Part shown: piece after piece, positions 34,947 through 42,946 of the stretch | Layout: each line of letters starts with the position of its first letter | Position numbering within the stretch: position 1 is the stretch's first letter | Assembly (NCBI GenBank): GCA_019419505.1 | Contig: DXZS01000017.1 | Coordinates: 127,032 to 191,031 of the forward strand | Reading direction: 5' to 3' | From: Collinsella sp. | GTDB lineage: Bacteria; Actinomycetota; Coriobacteriia; Coriobacteriales; Coriobacteriaceae | Length of the DNA stretch: 64,000 bases | Translations under genes and position numbers: made by a program | Notes under the pieces: model-generated | Databases searched by the model: none | The model's input: only the letters and a program-made list of their open reading frames with translations | What the model was told of the DNA's origin: nothing

Positions 34947-35582
34947 CTAGTCGCGCAGGATGATGTCCATGGCGAGCATCAGGTTGCGCTCATCGATGGC
35001 AAACGGGGCGGCTTCGCGCGTCTTGGGCTTGGCGCAAAACGCGATGCCCGTGCCCGCGGCCTGAATCATGGGGATGTCGTTGGCGCCGTCACCGATCGCG
35101 ACGGTGTGGGCCATGTCGACACCGCACTCAACCGCCCAATCCAGCAGCTGGATGAGCTTGGACTCCTTGGTCACAATGTCTGCCGCCAGCTTGCCGGTGA
35201 GCTTGCCGTCCACGACTTCCAGACGGTTGGCCAGGCAAAAATCGATGCCCGCGGCGGCCACGATCTTGTCGGCGACCTCGTGGAAGCCGCCGCTCACCAC
35301 GCCGACCTTCCAGCCCTTGCTGTGCGCCGAGCGCACAAGCTCCAGCGCGCCGGGAGTAAACGTCACGCGCTCAAAGGTGCGCTCGAACACGCTCTCATCC
35401 AAGCCGGCAAGCAGCCCCACGCGCTCCTCGAGCGCCTGCTTAAAGTCAAGCTCGCCGCGCATGGCGCGTTCGGTGATCTGTGCTACCTGCTCGCCCACGC
35501 CGGCTTCCTCGCCCAACAGGTCGATGACTTCCTGGTTGATGAGCGTGGAGTCGATATCCATAACAATGAGGCGTGCAGTCAT
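34947..35582 (-). CDS. serB: Phosphoserine phosphatase
   Basis: HAD-superfamily phosphatase completing serine synthesis from 3-phosphoglycerate. Motif 1 DIDST (D9, D11), motif 2 in VVSGGFHEV, motif 3 lysine in KESKL and motif 4 GDGANDIPMI are all seen. ATG 35582 follows AAAGG; 211 residues equals the catalytic domain alone, without the ACT domain that some SerB proteins carry. The frame extends upstream to 35627 without a ribosome-binding site. It diverges from aspS over about 250 bases. Confidence 0.94.
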   Translation of the reverse strand: MTARLIVMDIDSTLINQEVIDLLGEEAGVGEQVAQITERAMRGELDFKQALEERVGLLAGLDESVFERTFERVTFTPGALELVRSAHSKGWKVGVVSGGFHEVADKIVAAAGIDFCLANRLEVVDGKLTGKLAADIVTKESKLIQLLDWAVECGVDMAHTVAIGDGANDIPMIQAAGTGIAFCAKPKTREAAPFAIDERNLMLAMDIILRD

Positions 35583-35787
35583 GACGGGCCTTTCCAAGTG
35601 CTGTTTTATTGGGGCATATTGTCGCACGTGACGAGCGCGGGCGGGTGCCGCGGTGCGTCAATTGTTTCGTCTCCGTCAAGTCTTTGGGCAGGAGCTACTT
35701 TTCCGCGGCACATCGACACAGGTGCGATAAGATAGAACGCCATGTCTGGCTGCGCGGTTTACGCAGGCTGGGCAAATCTGTACGACG

Positions 35788-35813
35788 CCGCCCGGAACGA
35801 CACGGGGCGGCAC
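35788..35813 (+). other. Leader hairpin before aspS
   Basis: CCGCCC pairs with GGGGCGG around about 12 bases, 30 bases before the aspS start. It lacks a T tail and may affect translation. An element TAAGAT-like at about 35728 could be the -10 of aspS. Confidence 0.35.
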
Positions 35814-35838
35814 AGATCCATAAAGGAGGATCACTGGT

Positions 35839-37626
35839 ATGAGCCAGACCCGTCCCATCGACGAGCATTCCATGCACACCCGTACCTGCGGCGAGCTTCG
35901 CCGCGAGAACGTGGGCGAAGAGGTCACCCTCACCGGTTGGGTGAGCCGTCGCCGCGACCACGGCGGCCTTATCTTCTGCGATCTTCGCGACCGCGAGGGC
36001 ATCACGCAGCTCACCTTCGACCCCGAGCACTCCGACGGCGACGCCTTTAAGATCGCCGAGACCATGCGTCCCGAGTGGCCCATCAAGATCCACGGCGTCG
36101 TGCGCTCCCGTGGCGAGGAGACCACCAACACCAAGCTCGCGACCGGCGAGATCGAGGTCCTGACCGACCATGCCGAGGTGCTCAACACGTCCGTCACCCC
36201 GCCGTTCCAGATCGAGGACGGCATCGAGACCAGCGAGGACACCCGCCTGCGCTATCGCTATCTGGACCTCCGCCGTCCCGAGATGATGGCCAACCTCAAG
36301 CTGCGCTCCGACTTTACCTTTGCCATTCGCGAGGCACTGCACAACCGTGAGTTCATGGAGGTCGAGACGCCCTCCCTGTTCAAGTCCACGCCCGAGGGCG
36401 CCCGCGACTTCATCGTTCCCAGCCGCATCCAGCCGGGCAACTTCTACGCCCTGCCGCAGTCCCCGCAGCTTCTGAAGCAGCTGCTCATGGTCGGTGGCGT
36501 CGAGCGCTACTACCAGGTTGCCAAGTGCTTCCGCGACGAGGACCTGCGTGCCGACCGTCAGCCCGAGTTCACCCAGGTCGATATCGAGATGTCCTTCGTG
36601 GACCAGAACGATGTCATGAGCGCGCTCGAAGAGGTTCTTGCCGATGCCTTCGGTCGCATGGGCGTCGAGATGCCCACGCCGCTGCGTCGCATGGACTACT
36701 GGGAGGCCATGGACACCTATGGCTCCGACAAGCCCGATACCCGCTATGGCATGCACCTGGTCGACCTGACCGACATCTTTGCCAACTCCAAGTTCAAGGT
36801 CTTTGCGACCGCCGCAAATGAGGAGGGCTCTGTCGTCAAGGCCATCAACGCTAAGGGCGCCGGTGCCTGGGCACGTGCCAAGATCGATAAGCTCGCCGGC
36901 GTGGCCTCCACGTTTGGCGCCAAGGGCCTGGCATGGATCGCCTTCCGCGAGGACGGCTCCATCAACAGCCCCATCGTCAAGTTCTTCTCGGACGAGGAGA
37001 TGGCCGCTCTGCGCGAGCGCATGGACGTCGAGCCCGGCGACCTTGTGATGTTCGCCGCCGGCCCGCGCCTGCTCTCTGATGAGATCCTGGGCGGTATGCG
37101 TTCGCACATGGCCAATGCGCTTGAGATCAAGCGCGAGGGTCACGACTTCCTGTGGGTCGTCAACTTCCCGCTGTTCCATTGGGACGAGGATCGCAAGGCC
37201 TATGCTGCCGAGCACCAGCCCTTTACCTTGCCGACCGAGACCGACATCGCCAAGATCGAGGCCGATCCCCTGGCAGCCGGTTCGTGCACCTACGACTTTG
37301 TCATGGACGGCTTTGAGGCCGGCGGTGGCGGTATGCGTATCCACAACGCCGAGATGCAGATGTCCATGCTCAAGCTCCTGGGCTTTACCGAGGAGCGCGC
37401 CGAGTCTCAGTTCGGCTTCCTCATGGAGGCCCTCAAGTTTGGTGCGCCCCCGATGGGCGGTTTTGCTCTGGGCCTGGACCGCGTGTGCATGCTGCTCACC
37501 GGTTCCGACTCCATCCGCGACGTCATGGCGTTCCCCAAGACGGCCAGCGGCTCCGACCTTATGTCGGGTGCTCCGAGTGCCGTTTCCGGCGCCCAGCTCA
37601 AGGACGTCAGCCTGCGCCTGATGTAG
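35839..37626 (+). CDS. aspS: Aspartyl-tRNA synthetase
   Basis: Class II synthetase of 595 residues. The N-terminal OB-fold anticodon domain reads RTCGELRRENVGEEVTLTGWVSRRRDHGG; the catalytic core has motif 1/2 elements SPQLLKQLLMVGGVERYYQVAKCFRDEDLRADRQPEFTQVD, and motif 3 GLDRVCMLL; the GAD insertion domain typical of bacterial AspRS lies between (about 290-410). The start has a strong site, AAAGGAGGA, eight bases before the ATG. Bacterial enzymes of this type are often nondiscriminating in species lacking AsnRS; whether that applies here cannot be told. Confidence 0.97.
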   Translation: MSQTRPIDEHSMHTRTCGELRRENVGEEVTLTGWVSRRRDHGGLIFCDLRDREGITQLTFDPEHSDGDAFKIAETMRPEWPIKIHGVVRSRGEETTNTKLATGEIEVLTDHAEVLNTSVTPPFQIEDGIETSEDTRLRYRYLDLRRPEMMANLKLRSDFTFAIREALHNREFMEVETPSLFKSTPEGARDFIVPSRIQPGNFYALPQSPQLLKQLLMVGGVERYYQVAKCFRDEDLRADRQPEFTQVDIEMSFVDQNDVMSALEEVLADAFGRMGVEMPTPLRRMDYWEAMDTYGSDKPDTRYGMHLVDLTDIFANSKFKVFATAANEEGSVVKAINAKGAGAWARAKIDKLAGVASTFGAKGLAWIAFREDGSINSPIVKFFSDEEMAALRERMDVEPGDLVMFAAGPRLLSDEILGGMRSHMANALEIKREGHDFLWVVNFPLFHWDEDRKAYAAEHQPFTLPTETDIAKIEADPLAAGSCTYDFVMDGFEAGGGGMRIHNAEMQMSMLKLLGFTEERAESQFGFLMEALKFGAPPMGGFALGLDRVCMLLTGSDSIRDVMAFPKTASGSDLMSGAPSAVSGAQLKDVSLRLM

Positions 37627-37649
37627 GCAAGCGGCTACATATTGCTTGC

Positions 37650-37686
37650 AACGAGGGAAGGACGTGTGCCTTCCCTCGTTTTTTAT
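37650..37686 (+). terminator. Terminator of aspS
   Basis: AACGAGGGAAGG pairs perfectly with CCTTCCCTCGTT, loop of seven bases, then TTTTTAT. Confidence 0.93.
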
Positions 37687-37757
37687 GCGCCGAGATTGTG
37701 AGGACATGGGGTGACCGGGCGTCGCGGAAAGTGCGTCCCGGAATCTGGGTCCAGAAC

Positions 37758-37925
37758 GGGTCGCGCTTTCCCAAAGGGGGTCCTCTGGGAAAGCGCGACC
37801 CAGAATTCGGCAAAATAATGGGGCACAGTTTCCGGTTGAACTGTCTAACGGAAACTGTGCCCCAGAATGAGCACTCAAAACGGGGCAGGCTTTCCGTAAC
37901 AACTGTCTGGCGGAAAGCCTGCCCC
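37758..37925. repeat. Array of three perfect long hairpins
   Basis: Three hairpins follow each other between aspS and the LacI gene: A 37758-37773/37786-37801 (16 bp, 12-base loop), B 37819-37834/37849-37864 (16 bp), C 37882-37896/37911-37925 (15 bp). Stems B and C carry related words (GGGGCA.. TTTCCG) and both loops contain AACTGTCT. A lone partial arm precedes A at about 37724-37740. Hairpin C ends six bases before the LacI stop codon. They are not ordinary terminators: no T tails stand at their ends. Confidence 0.85.
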
Positions 37926-37931
37926 AATTTC

Positions 37932-38948
37932 TTATAGCGAGTCTCTCTGGATCAGCTGCATGTGCATCACGGAGGTGGTGGGCTCGGCACCCTTGATCAT
38001 GTCGAGCGCAATGTTGGCGGCCATGTGGCCTTCTTCGCGCAGGGGCTGGCGGACGGTCGTGAGCGCGGGGACGCAGCGCGTCGCAATCTCGTGATCGTCG
38101 AAGCCGACGACAGAAATATCCGCCGGAACGGATAGGCCTGCCTCGTTGAGTGCGGTGATGACGCCAGCCGCGATACGGTCCGATCCGCAGAGCACGCCAT
38201 CGAAAGCAATCTCGCGCGCGAGGATCTGGTGCATGGCCTGATAGCCGTCTCCGTTGTTCCAGCCGGTATAGATAACGTTTGCGTCTGGGAGGTCTTCGCC
38301 CAAGACGGCGCGGTAGCCGCGCAGGCGGTCGACAACGGCGGGGTTGTCTTGCGGTCCCAACACGGCGACGATATCTTTGCGCCCTCGCTCCTTCATAGCG
38401 AGCGCTGCAAAGCGTCCGCCCTCTTCGTCGTCAGAGTAGACCGTCGAGAACACATCGCGATAGGGGTGGCCCTCGAGCTGGCCGCACAACACGGTAGGTA
38501 CGCCCAGCTCACGCAGCACCTCGAGCAGCTCGCTGCCCTTGTAGGGGGAGACGTCGATCACGGCGTCGAACGAGCGGCGCTCAAAGTGCCCGCGTGCGCG
38601 GTTGCGCTCATGCGTAGAAGACGCCTGCAAGATAACGGGCAGATAGGACGACTCCGACAGTTCCTCGGTAATGCCGCTCAAAAACTCGCTATAGGTGGGG
38701 TCGCTGAAGAGTTCACTCAGGGGCTCGGTCACGAGCACGGCGATGATTTCCGTGCGCCCGACAGCGAGCGCTCGGCCACGAGCGTTGGGGACAAAATTGA
38801 CTTCCTTGGCCGCCGCGCGGACGCGCTTTTTGGTTTCCTCGCTAATGCGGGGCGAATCGTTGAGAGCGCGCGATGCCGTGGAGCGCGACACGCCGGCAGC
38901 TGCGGCAACCTCGGCAAGCGTAGGTGCGGTGCGAACTGGTTGGGTCAT
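37932..38948 (-). CDS. LacI-family regulator of the ebgA-ebgC operon (EbgR-like)
   Basis: A 338-residue repressor. The helix-turn-helix TLAEVAAAAGVSRSTASRALNDSPRIS (about 10-36) is classical LacI, with the hinge ALAVGRTEIIAVLV leading into the periplasmic-binding-like effector domain and the terminal VMHMQLIQRDSL. The ATG has AGGAG. It diverges from the beta-galactosidase gene, and three identical CAACCGGTTG-centred operators occupy the intervening 376 bases. The gene probably represses ebgA-ebgC-permease and perhaps itself. The inducer should be a beta-galactoside (inference). Confidence 0.92.
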   Translation of the reverse strand: MTQPVRTAPTLAEVAAAAGVSRSTASRALNDSPRISEETKKRVRAAAKEVNFVPNARGRALAVGRTEIIAVLVTEPLSELFSDPTYSEFLSGITEELSESSYLPVILQASSTHERNRARGHFERRSFDAVIDVSPYKGSELLEVLRELGVPTVLCGQLEGHPYRDVFSTVYSDDEEGGRFAALAMKERGRKDIVAVLGPQDNPAVVDRLRGYRAVLGEDLPDANVIYTGWNNGDGYQAMHQILAREIAFDGVLCGSDRIAAGVITALNEAGLSVPADISVVGFDDHEIATRCVPALTTVRQPLREEGHMAANIALDMIKGAEPTTSVMHMQLIQRDSL

Positions 38949-39192
38949 GGCGTCTCCTGGAAAATGCGGTCGATGTTGTCACTGATACGGGCTGGTGCGG
39001 ATACAGCTTACTATAGTGCGTCTGAACAGCGTTCATGATATCCGGTGACCGGCGTCGTTTTGCAACCAAGCCGCAATCGAATACACCTCGTATGGGGGGA
39101 GATATCTGCGGGCGTGGCGGTTGCCTACGAGCTTAAGAACGATGTCTTGTGCTGTGTTTCGATACTCAGGGTGACATAAGTGTCGCGGTTGT

Positions 39193-39206
39193 ACAACCGG
39201 TTGCAC
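39193..39206. promoter_or_regulatory. LacI-type operator 1 of the ebg operon
   Basis: ACAACCGGTTGCAC, with the perfect palindrome CAACCGGTTG in the middle, 45 bases before operator 2. The bases from 38949 to here contain no gene and no other site I can support. Confidence 0.8.
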
Positions 39207-39237
39207 CGTTAACCCGGTCAAATCGACCGTTCAGCGG

Positions 39238-39251
39238 ACAACCGGTTGCAC
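39238..39251. promoter_or_regulatory. LacI-type operator 2, overlapping the ebg -35
   Basis: Identical 14 bases ACAACCGGTTGCAC. Its last six bases TTGCAC serve as the -35 hexamer. Confidence 0.85.
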
Positions 39252-39275
39252 AGCTTTTTGCATCGCCCGTAAGAT
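39246..39275 (+). promoter_or_regulatory. ebg operon promoter
   Basis: -35 TTGCAC (39246-39251), 18-base spacer, -10 TAAGAT (39270-39275). Operator 2 covers the -35, and operator 3 starts five bases after the -10. Confidence 0.7.
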
Positions 39276-39279
39276 AAGG

Positions 39280-39293
39280 ACAACCGGTTGCAC
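39280..39293. promoter_or_regulatory. LacI-type operator 3, at the ebg transcription start
   Basis: Third identical ACAACCGGTTGCAC, 42 bases from operator 2, about four helical turns, suitable for looping by a tetrameric repressor. Confidence 0.85.
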
Positions 39294-39325
39294 AATAATC
39301 ACTACGATGACGAAGGAGCATCACC

Positions 39326-42300
39326 ATGGACGCCATTAACGATTGGGAAAACCAAGCGCTCACCCATAGGAACCGCCTGGCACCCCATGCGTACTTTATG
39401 GGTTACGAGACCGCCGATCTCGCTGCAACGTACAGCCGCGAGCTGTCGCGCGGGTTTGTCCAGCTGTCCGGCTCGTGGCAGTTCCGCCTCTTTGAGGGCC
39501 CCGCTGCCGTCTCCAACGAGGAGCTCTCCACGTACGAGCCCGAGTGGGATCACGTGGAAGTTCCGCACCTGTGGCAGGTAGATGGCTACGGCAACCTTGC
39601 CTATACCGACGAGGGCTTCCCGTTCCCGGTGGATCAGCCGTATGTTCCCTCCGATGACCCCACGGGCGTCTACCAGCGCATCGTCAACCTTCCCGCTGTT
39701 CCCGCCGGCGCTCGCGAGATCATTCGCTTTGACGGCATCGAGAGCTATGGCGAGCTGTACGTCAACGGCCAGTTTATCGGCATGACCAAGGGCTCGCGCC
39801 TGTCCGCCGAGTTCGACGTGACCGATGCGCTCGTCGAGGGCGACAACCTGTTTGCGGTCAAGGTTCTGCAGTACAGCGATGGTAGCTACATCGAGGACCA
39901 GGATATGTGGTGGGCCTCGGGCATCTTCCGCGATGTGTACCTTATGCAGCGCCCCGCCGCGCACCTGGTCGACTTTAGGTTCCGCACGCACCGCGAGGGC
40001 GATACCGCTCTGATTACGCTCGATACGGTGGCCGAGGGCGCTACCCGCGTCGTGTATACGCTCAGCGATGGCGAGAACGTGGTGGCTACGGGTGAGTGCA
40101 TCGACGGCCATGCCGAGTGCAGCGTGACCGATGCCCACTTCTGGAACCCCGAGGACCCCTTCCTCTATGACCTTACGTTTGAGGTCTACGACGGTGACGA
40201 GGTCAGCGAGTACGTTCCGCATCGCCAGGGTCTTGCCGAGGTGACGGTCGAGGGCAATCATATCTACCTCAATGGCACTTACTTTAAGATGCATGGCGTC
40301 AACCGCCACGATCACGACGATCACAAGGGCCGCGCCGTGGGCCTCGATCGCATGCGCCGCGACCTGGAGCTCATGAAGCAGCACAACATCAACGCGGTGC
40401 GCACCTCTCACTATGCCAATGACCCGCGCTTCTACGAGCTGTGCGATGAGTATGGCATCATGCTGGTCGCCGAGACCGACATGGAGAGCCACGGTTTCGA
40501 GAATATCGGCAATATCGCCCTGGTCACCGACGACCCGGCATGGGAGCCGGCCTACGTCGACCGCATCGAGCGCCTGGTGATGCAGGAGCGCAACCACGCC
40601 TGCATCATTATGTGGTCGATGGGCAACGAGAGCGGCTATGGCTGCAACATCCGCGCGATGTACGCCAAGGCTCACGAGCTCGATGGTCGCCCGGTCCATT
40701 ACGAGGAGGACCGCAACGCCGATACCGTCGACGTCATTTCCACCATGTACTCCCGTGTGTCGCAGATGAACGACTTTGGCGAGCATCCGTTCCCCAAGCC
40801 GCGCATCAACTGCGAGTACGGTCACTCCATGGGCAATGGCCCCGGAGGCCTGTCCGAGTACCAGGAGGTCTTCGATCGCTGGGATTGCATCCAAGGCCAG
40901 TTTATCTGGGAATGGTGCGACCACGGTTTGGCTGCTGTGACCGAGGACGGCGTTGCCTACGATATGTATGGTGGCGACAACGGCGATTACCCCAACAACA
41001 GCAACTTCTGCATCGATGGCATGGTGTTCCCCTGGCAGCAGCCGAGCCCGGGCCTTACCGAGTACGGCCAGGTCATCTGCCCGGTCCGCATGGCTTATGA
41101 CGCCGAGGCAGGCGAGCTGACTGTCACTAACAGGCGTTGGTTTACCACCCTCGAGGATGTGTGCCTGTCGGCCGAGACCCTGGTGGACGGCGACGTGGTC
41201 TGCCGCAAGACGCTCATGCCCGGTGCGGTTGCCCCCGGCGAGTCCGTCCAGCTTCCGCTAGTGATTCACGAGGCCGCGGTAGGCGAGACCCTGCTGACCG
41301 TGCGCGCCTACACCATGGCCGCTCACGTCTGGTGCGAGCCGATGTTCCAGTTGGGTGCTAGCCAGTTTGCCATCGCCAACCATCCGGCGCCGGCCATCGC
41401 CGCCCCCGCTCGTCCTGAGCTTACGGTCGAGGAGACCGAGCAGGAGATCCGCATTCACTCCCTCAACGGCGAGCTGGCCTTCAGCAAAGTCAACGGTACC
41501 GTGAGCGAGTGGAAGGCATCCGGCCGCGACGTCATGGCCTCTGGTCCCCAGGTTGGTTTTTGGCATCCGCTCGTCGACAACCACGCTCAGGAGTATGACT
41601 CCCTGTGGAAGGACAACTTCATCGATGTGATGCAGACGTCTACCCGCAAGGTTTCTTGGAAGCAGGATGGCAATGCGGTCGTCGTTACCGTGAGCCAGCG
41701 TATCGCTCCTCCCGTCCGCGCGTTCGGCATGCGCGTCGAGCTCGTCTACACCGTGCTTCCGAGCGGTCGTGTCGACCTCAAGGTTTCCGGCGAGCCCTAC
41801 GGCGATTACTCGGACATTATTCCGCGCATCGGCATCTCCTTCGAGGTCCCCGGTTGCGATCGTGCCGTCGAGTGGTATGGCCACGGCCCAGGCGAGAACT
41901 ATCCGGACTCGCTGCGCGCCAACCCGGTCGGTCATTACCGCACTACGGTCGACGACATGTTCACGCCCTACGTTATGCCTCAGGACTGCGCCAACCGCGA
42001 GGGTACCCGCTGGGTTGCCCTGCGCTCCAGCCACGGTGACGGCGTGCTGGTAACCCGTCCGGTTGACGCTGCCTCCAACCCGTTCTCGTTCTCGGCATGG
42101 CCCTATAGCTGCGAGGCCATCGATAACGCCAAGCACGTCTACGACCTTGTCAAGGGCGACACGGTCACGGTCAACATCAACGACCAGCTGCTCGGCCTTG
42201 GTTCGAACTCTTGGGGTTCCGAGGTGCTCGATTCCTACCGCACCCGTTTTGAGAGCTTCAGCTTTGAGGTGTCCCTGCGACCGCTGACGTCTGCCGATCT

Positions 42301-42334
42301 GGCTCAGGCGCTGGCACCCATTAAGGAGGCATAA
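39326..42334 (+). CDS. Beta-galactosidase, glycoside hydrolase family 2 (EbgA-like)
   Basis: A 1002-residue intracellular beta-galactosidase. The order is sugar-binding (jelly-roll), two Ig-like domains, TIM barrel and the beta-gal small-chain domain. The acid/base glutamate lies in MWSMGNESGYG and the nucleophile in INCEYGHSMGNG; the HDDHKGRAVG-type loop also fits GH2. No signal peptide is seen. It is followed by an EbgC-type partner, so it belongs to the Ebg rather than the LacZ arrangement. The start ATG follows GAAGGAG. Substrate is likely lactose or other beta-galactosides, but the exact one is unknown. Confidence 0.95.
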   Translation: MDAINDWENQALTHRNRLAPHAYFMGYETADLAATYSRELSRGFVQLSGSWQFRLFEGPAAVSNEELSTYEPEWDHVEVPHLWQVDGYGNLAYTDEGFPFPVDQPYVPSDDPTGVYQRIVNLPAVPAGAREIIRFDGIESYGELYVNGQFIGMTKGSRLSAEFDVTDALVEGDNLFAVKVLQYSDGSYIEDQDMWWASGIFRDVYLMQRPAAHLVDFRFRTHREGDTALITLDTVAEGATRVVYTLSDGENVVATGECIDGHAECSVTDAHFWNPEDPFLYDLTFEVYDGDEVSEYVPHRQGLAEVTVEGNHIYLNGTYFKMHGVNRHDHDDHKGRAVGLDRMRRDLELMKQHNINAVRTSHYANDPRFYELCDEYGIMLVAETDMESHGFENIGNIALVTDDPAWEPAYVDRIERLVMQERNHACIIMWSMGNESGYGCNIRAMYAKAHELDGRPVHYEEDRNADTVDVISTMYSRVSQMNDFGEHPFPKPRINCEYGHSMGNGPGGLSEYQEVFDRWDCIQGQFIWEWCDHGLAAVTEDGVAYDMYGGDNGDYPNNSNFCIDGMVFPWQQPSPGLTEYGQVICPVRMAYDAEAGELTVTNRRWFTTLEDVCLSAETLVDGDVVCRKTLMPGAVAPGESVQLPLVIHEAAVGETLLTVRAYTMAAHVWCEPMFQLGASQFAIANHPAPAIAAPARPELTVEETEQEIRIHSLNGELAFSKVNGTVSEWKASGRDVMASGPQVGFWHPLVDNHAQEYDSLWKDNFIDVMQTSTRKVSWKQDGNAVVVTVSQRIAPPVRAFGMRVELVYTVLPSGRVDLKVSGEPYGDYSDIIPRIGISFEVPGCDRAVEWYGHGPGENYPDSLRANPVGHYRTTVDDMFTPYVMPQDCANREGTRWVALRSSHGDGVLVTRPVDAASNPFSFSAWPYSCEAIDNAKHVYDLVKGDTVTVNINDQLLGLGSNSWGSEVLDSYRTRFESFSFEVSLRPLTSADLAQALAPIKEA

Positions 42335-42337
42335 GCC

Positions 42338-42793
42338 ATGCATGTCTTTAACTCGCGTGCCGACTTCGATGCTCAGATGAAGTCCGTCAAGAAGTGGATG
42401 CGTACCGGCCAGGCGCTCGACGGCGTTTCTGAACTGCAGCACGATGTGGCGTACTCCATCGGCGACTCGTTGGTGTATTGGTGGGTGAACGCCCACGAGG
42501 CCGCTGCCGCCGATCTGGTCGGTCACCGTCGCTATCATGCCGTGCTCGCCCCGCTCGACGGCGACCTGACTGTCGAGGTTGCCCCCAAGGCAGGCCTCAC
42601 CTGCACCCGCGCCTACAGCGATATCGATGATCGCGAGCGCTTTGAGGGTACGGGGGAGACTGTGACGATTCCCGCCGGCGGCGTTGCTGTCGTCGAGATC
42701 GACGAGGCCTACCGTGTCGTGGCTGATGCCGCGGATCCCCGCGTCGTGGTGCTGCACGTGACGGTTGAAGGATATTCCTTCCCCAACAAGTAG
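42338..42793 (+). CDS. EbgC / YhcH-YjgK-YiaL family beta-galactosidase subunit
   Basis: A 151-residue cupin-like protein of the family that includes EbgC (beta subunit of evolved beta-galactosidase) and YiaL. Typical features are the N-terminal ELQHDVAYSIGDSLVYWWV, the RYHAVLAPLDGDLTVEV and a metal-binding-like VVVEIDEAYRVV with HVTVEGYSF. It starts three bases after the ebgA stop, with AAGGAG overlapping the end of ebgA, so it is translationally coupled. In E. coli the homologue is required for full EbgA activity; here the same is inferred. Confidence 0.88.
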   Translation: MHVFNSRADFDAQMKSVKKWMRTGQALDGVSELQHDVAYSIGDSLVYWWVNAHEAAAADLVGHRRYHAVLAPLDGDLTVEVAPKAGLTCTRAYSDIDDRERFEGTGETVTIPAGGVAVVEIDEAYRVVADAADPRVVVLHVTVEGYSFPNK

Positions 42794-42826
42794 TATTCGT
42801 CCGCCTGGACGTTTGCTTCGCGCCGT

Positions 42827-42870
42827 TAAGGGGGATGGCTTTGTTGACTCCCTTTTCCCCATTCCCCTTA
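42827..42870 (+). other. Hairpin between ebgC and the permease gene
   Basis: TAAGGGG/CCCCTTA with partly paired ATGG/CCAT inside; a second hairpin CCGTCCG (42881-42887)/CGGACGG (42904-42910) follows. Neither has a T tail, so they may process or attenuate the operon transcript. Confidence 0.45.
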
Positions 42871-42946
42871 GCAGGTGCACCGTCCGTGTTTGCACTTGCA
42901 GCTCGGACGGGTTTAGATGACATTTAATAGATGATTGGGAGGGCTT

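Noticed and set aside
37695..37925. Part of an attenuator for the LacI gene
   Set aside because: The hairpins lie beyond its 3' end and have no T runs on its strand.
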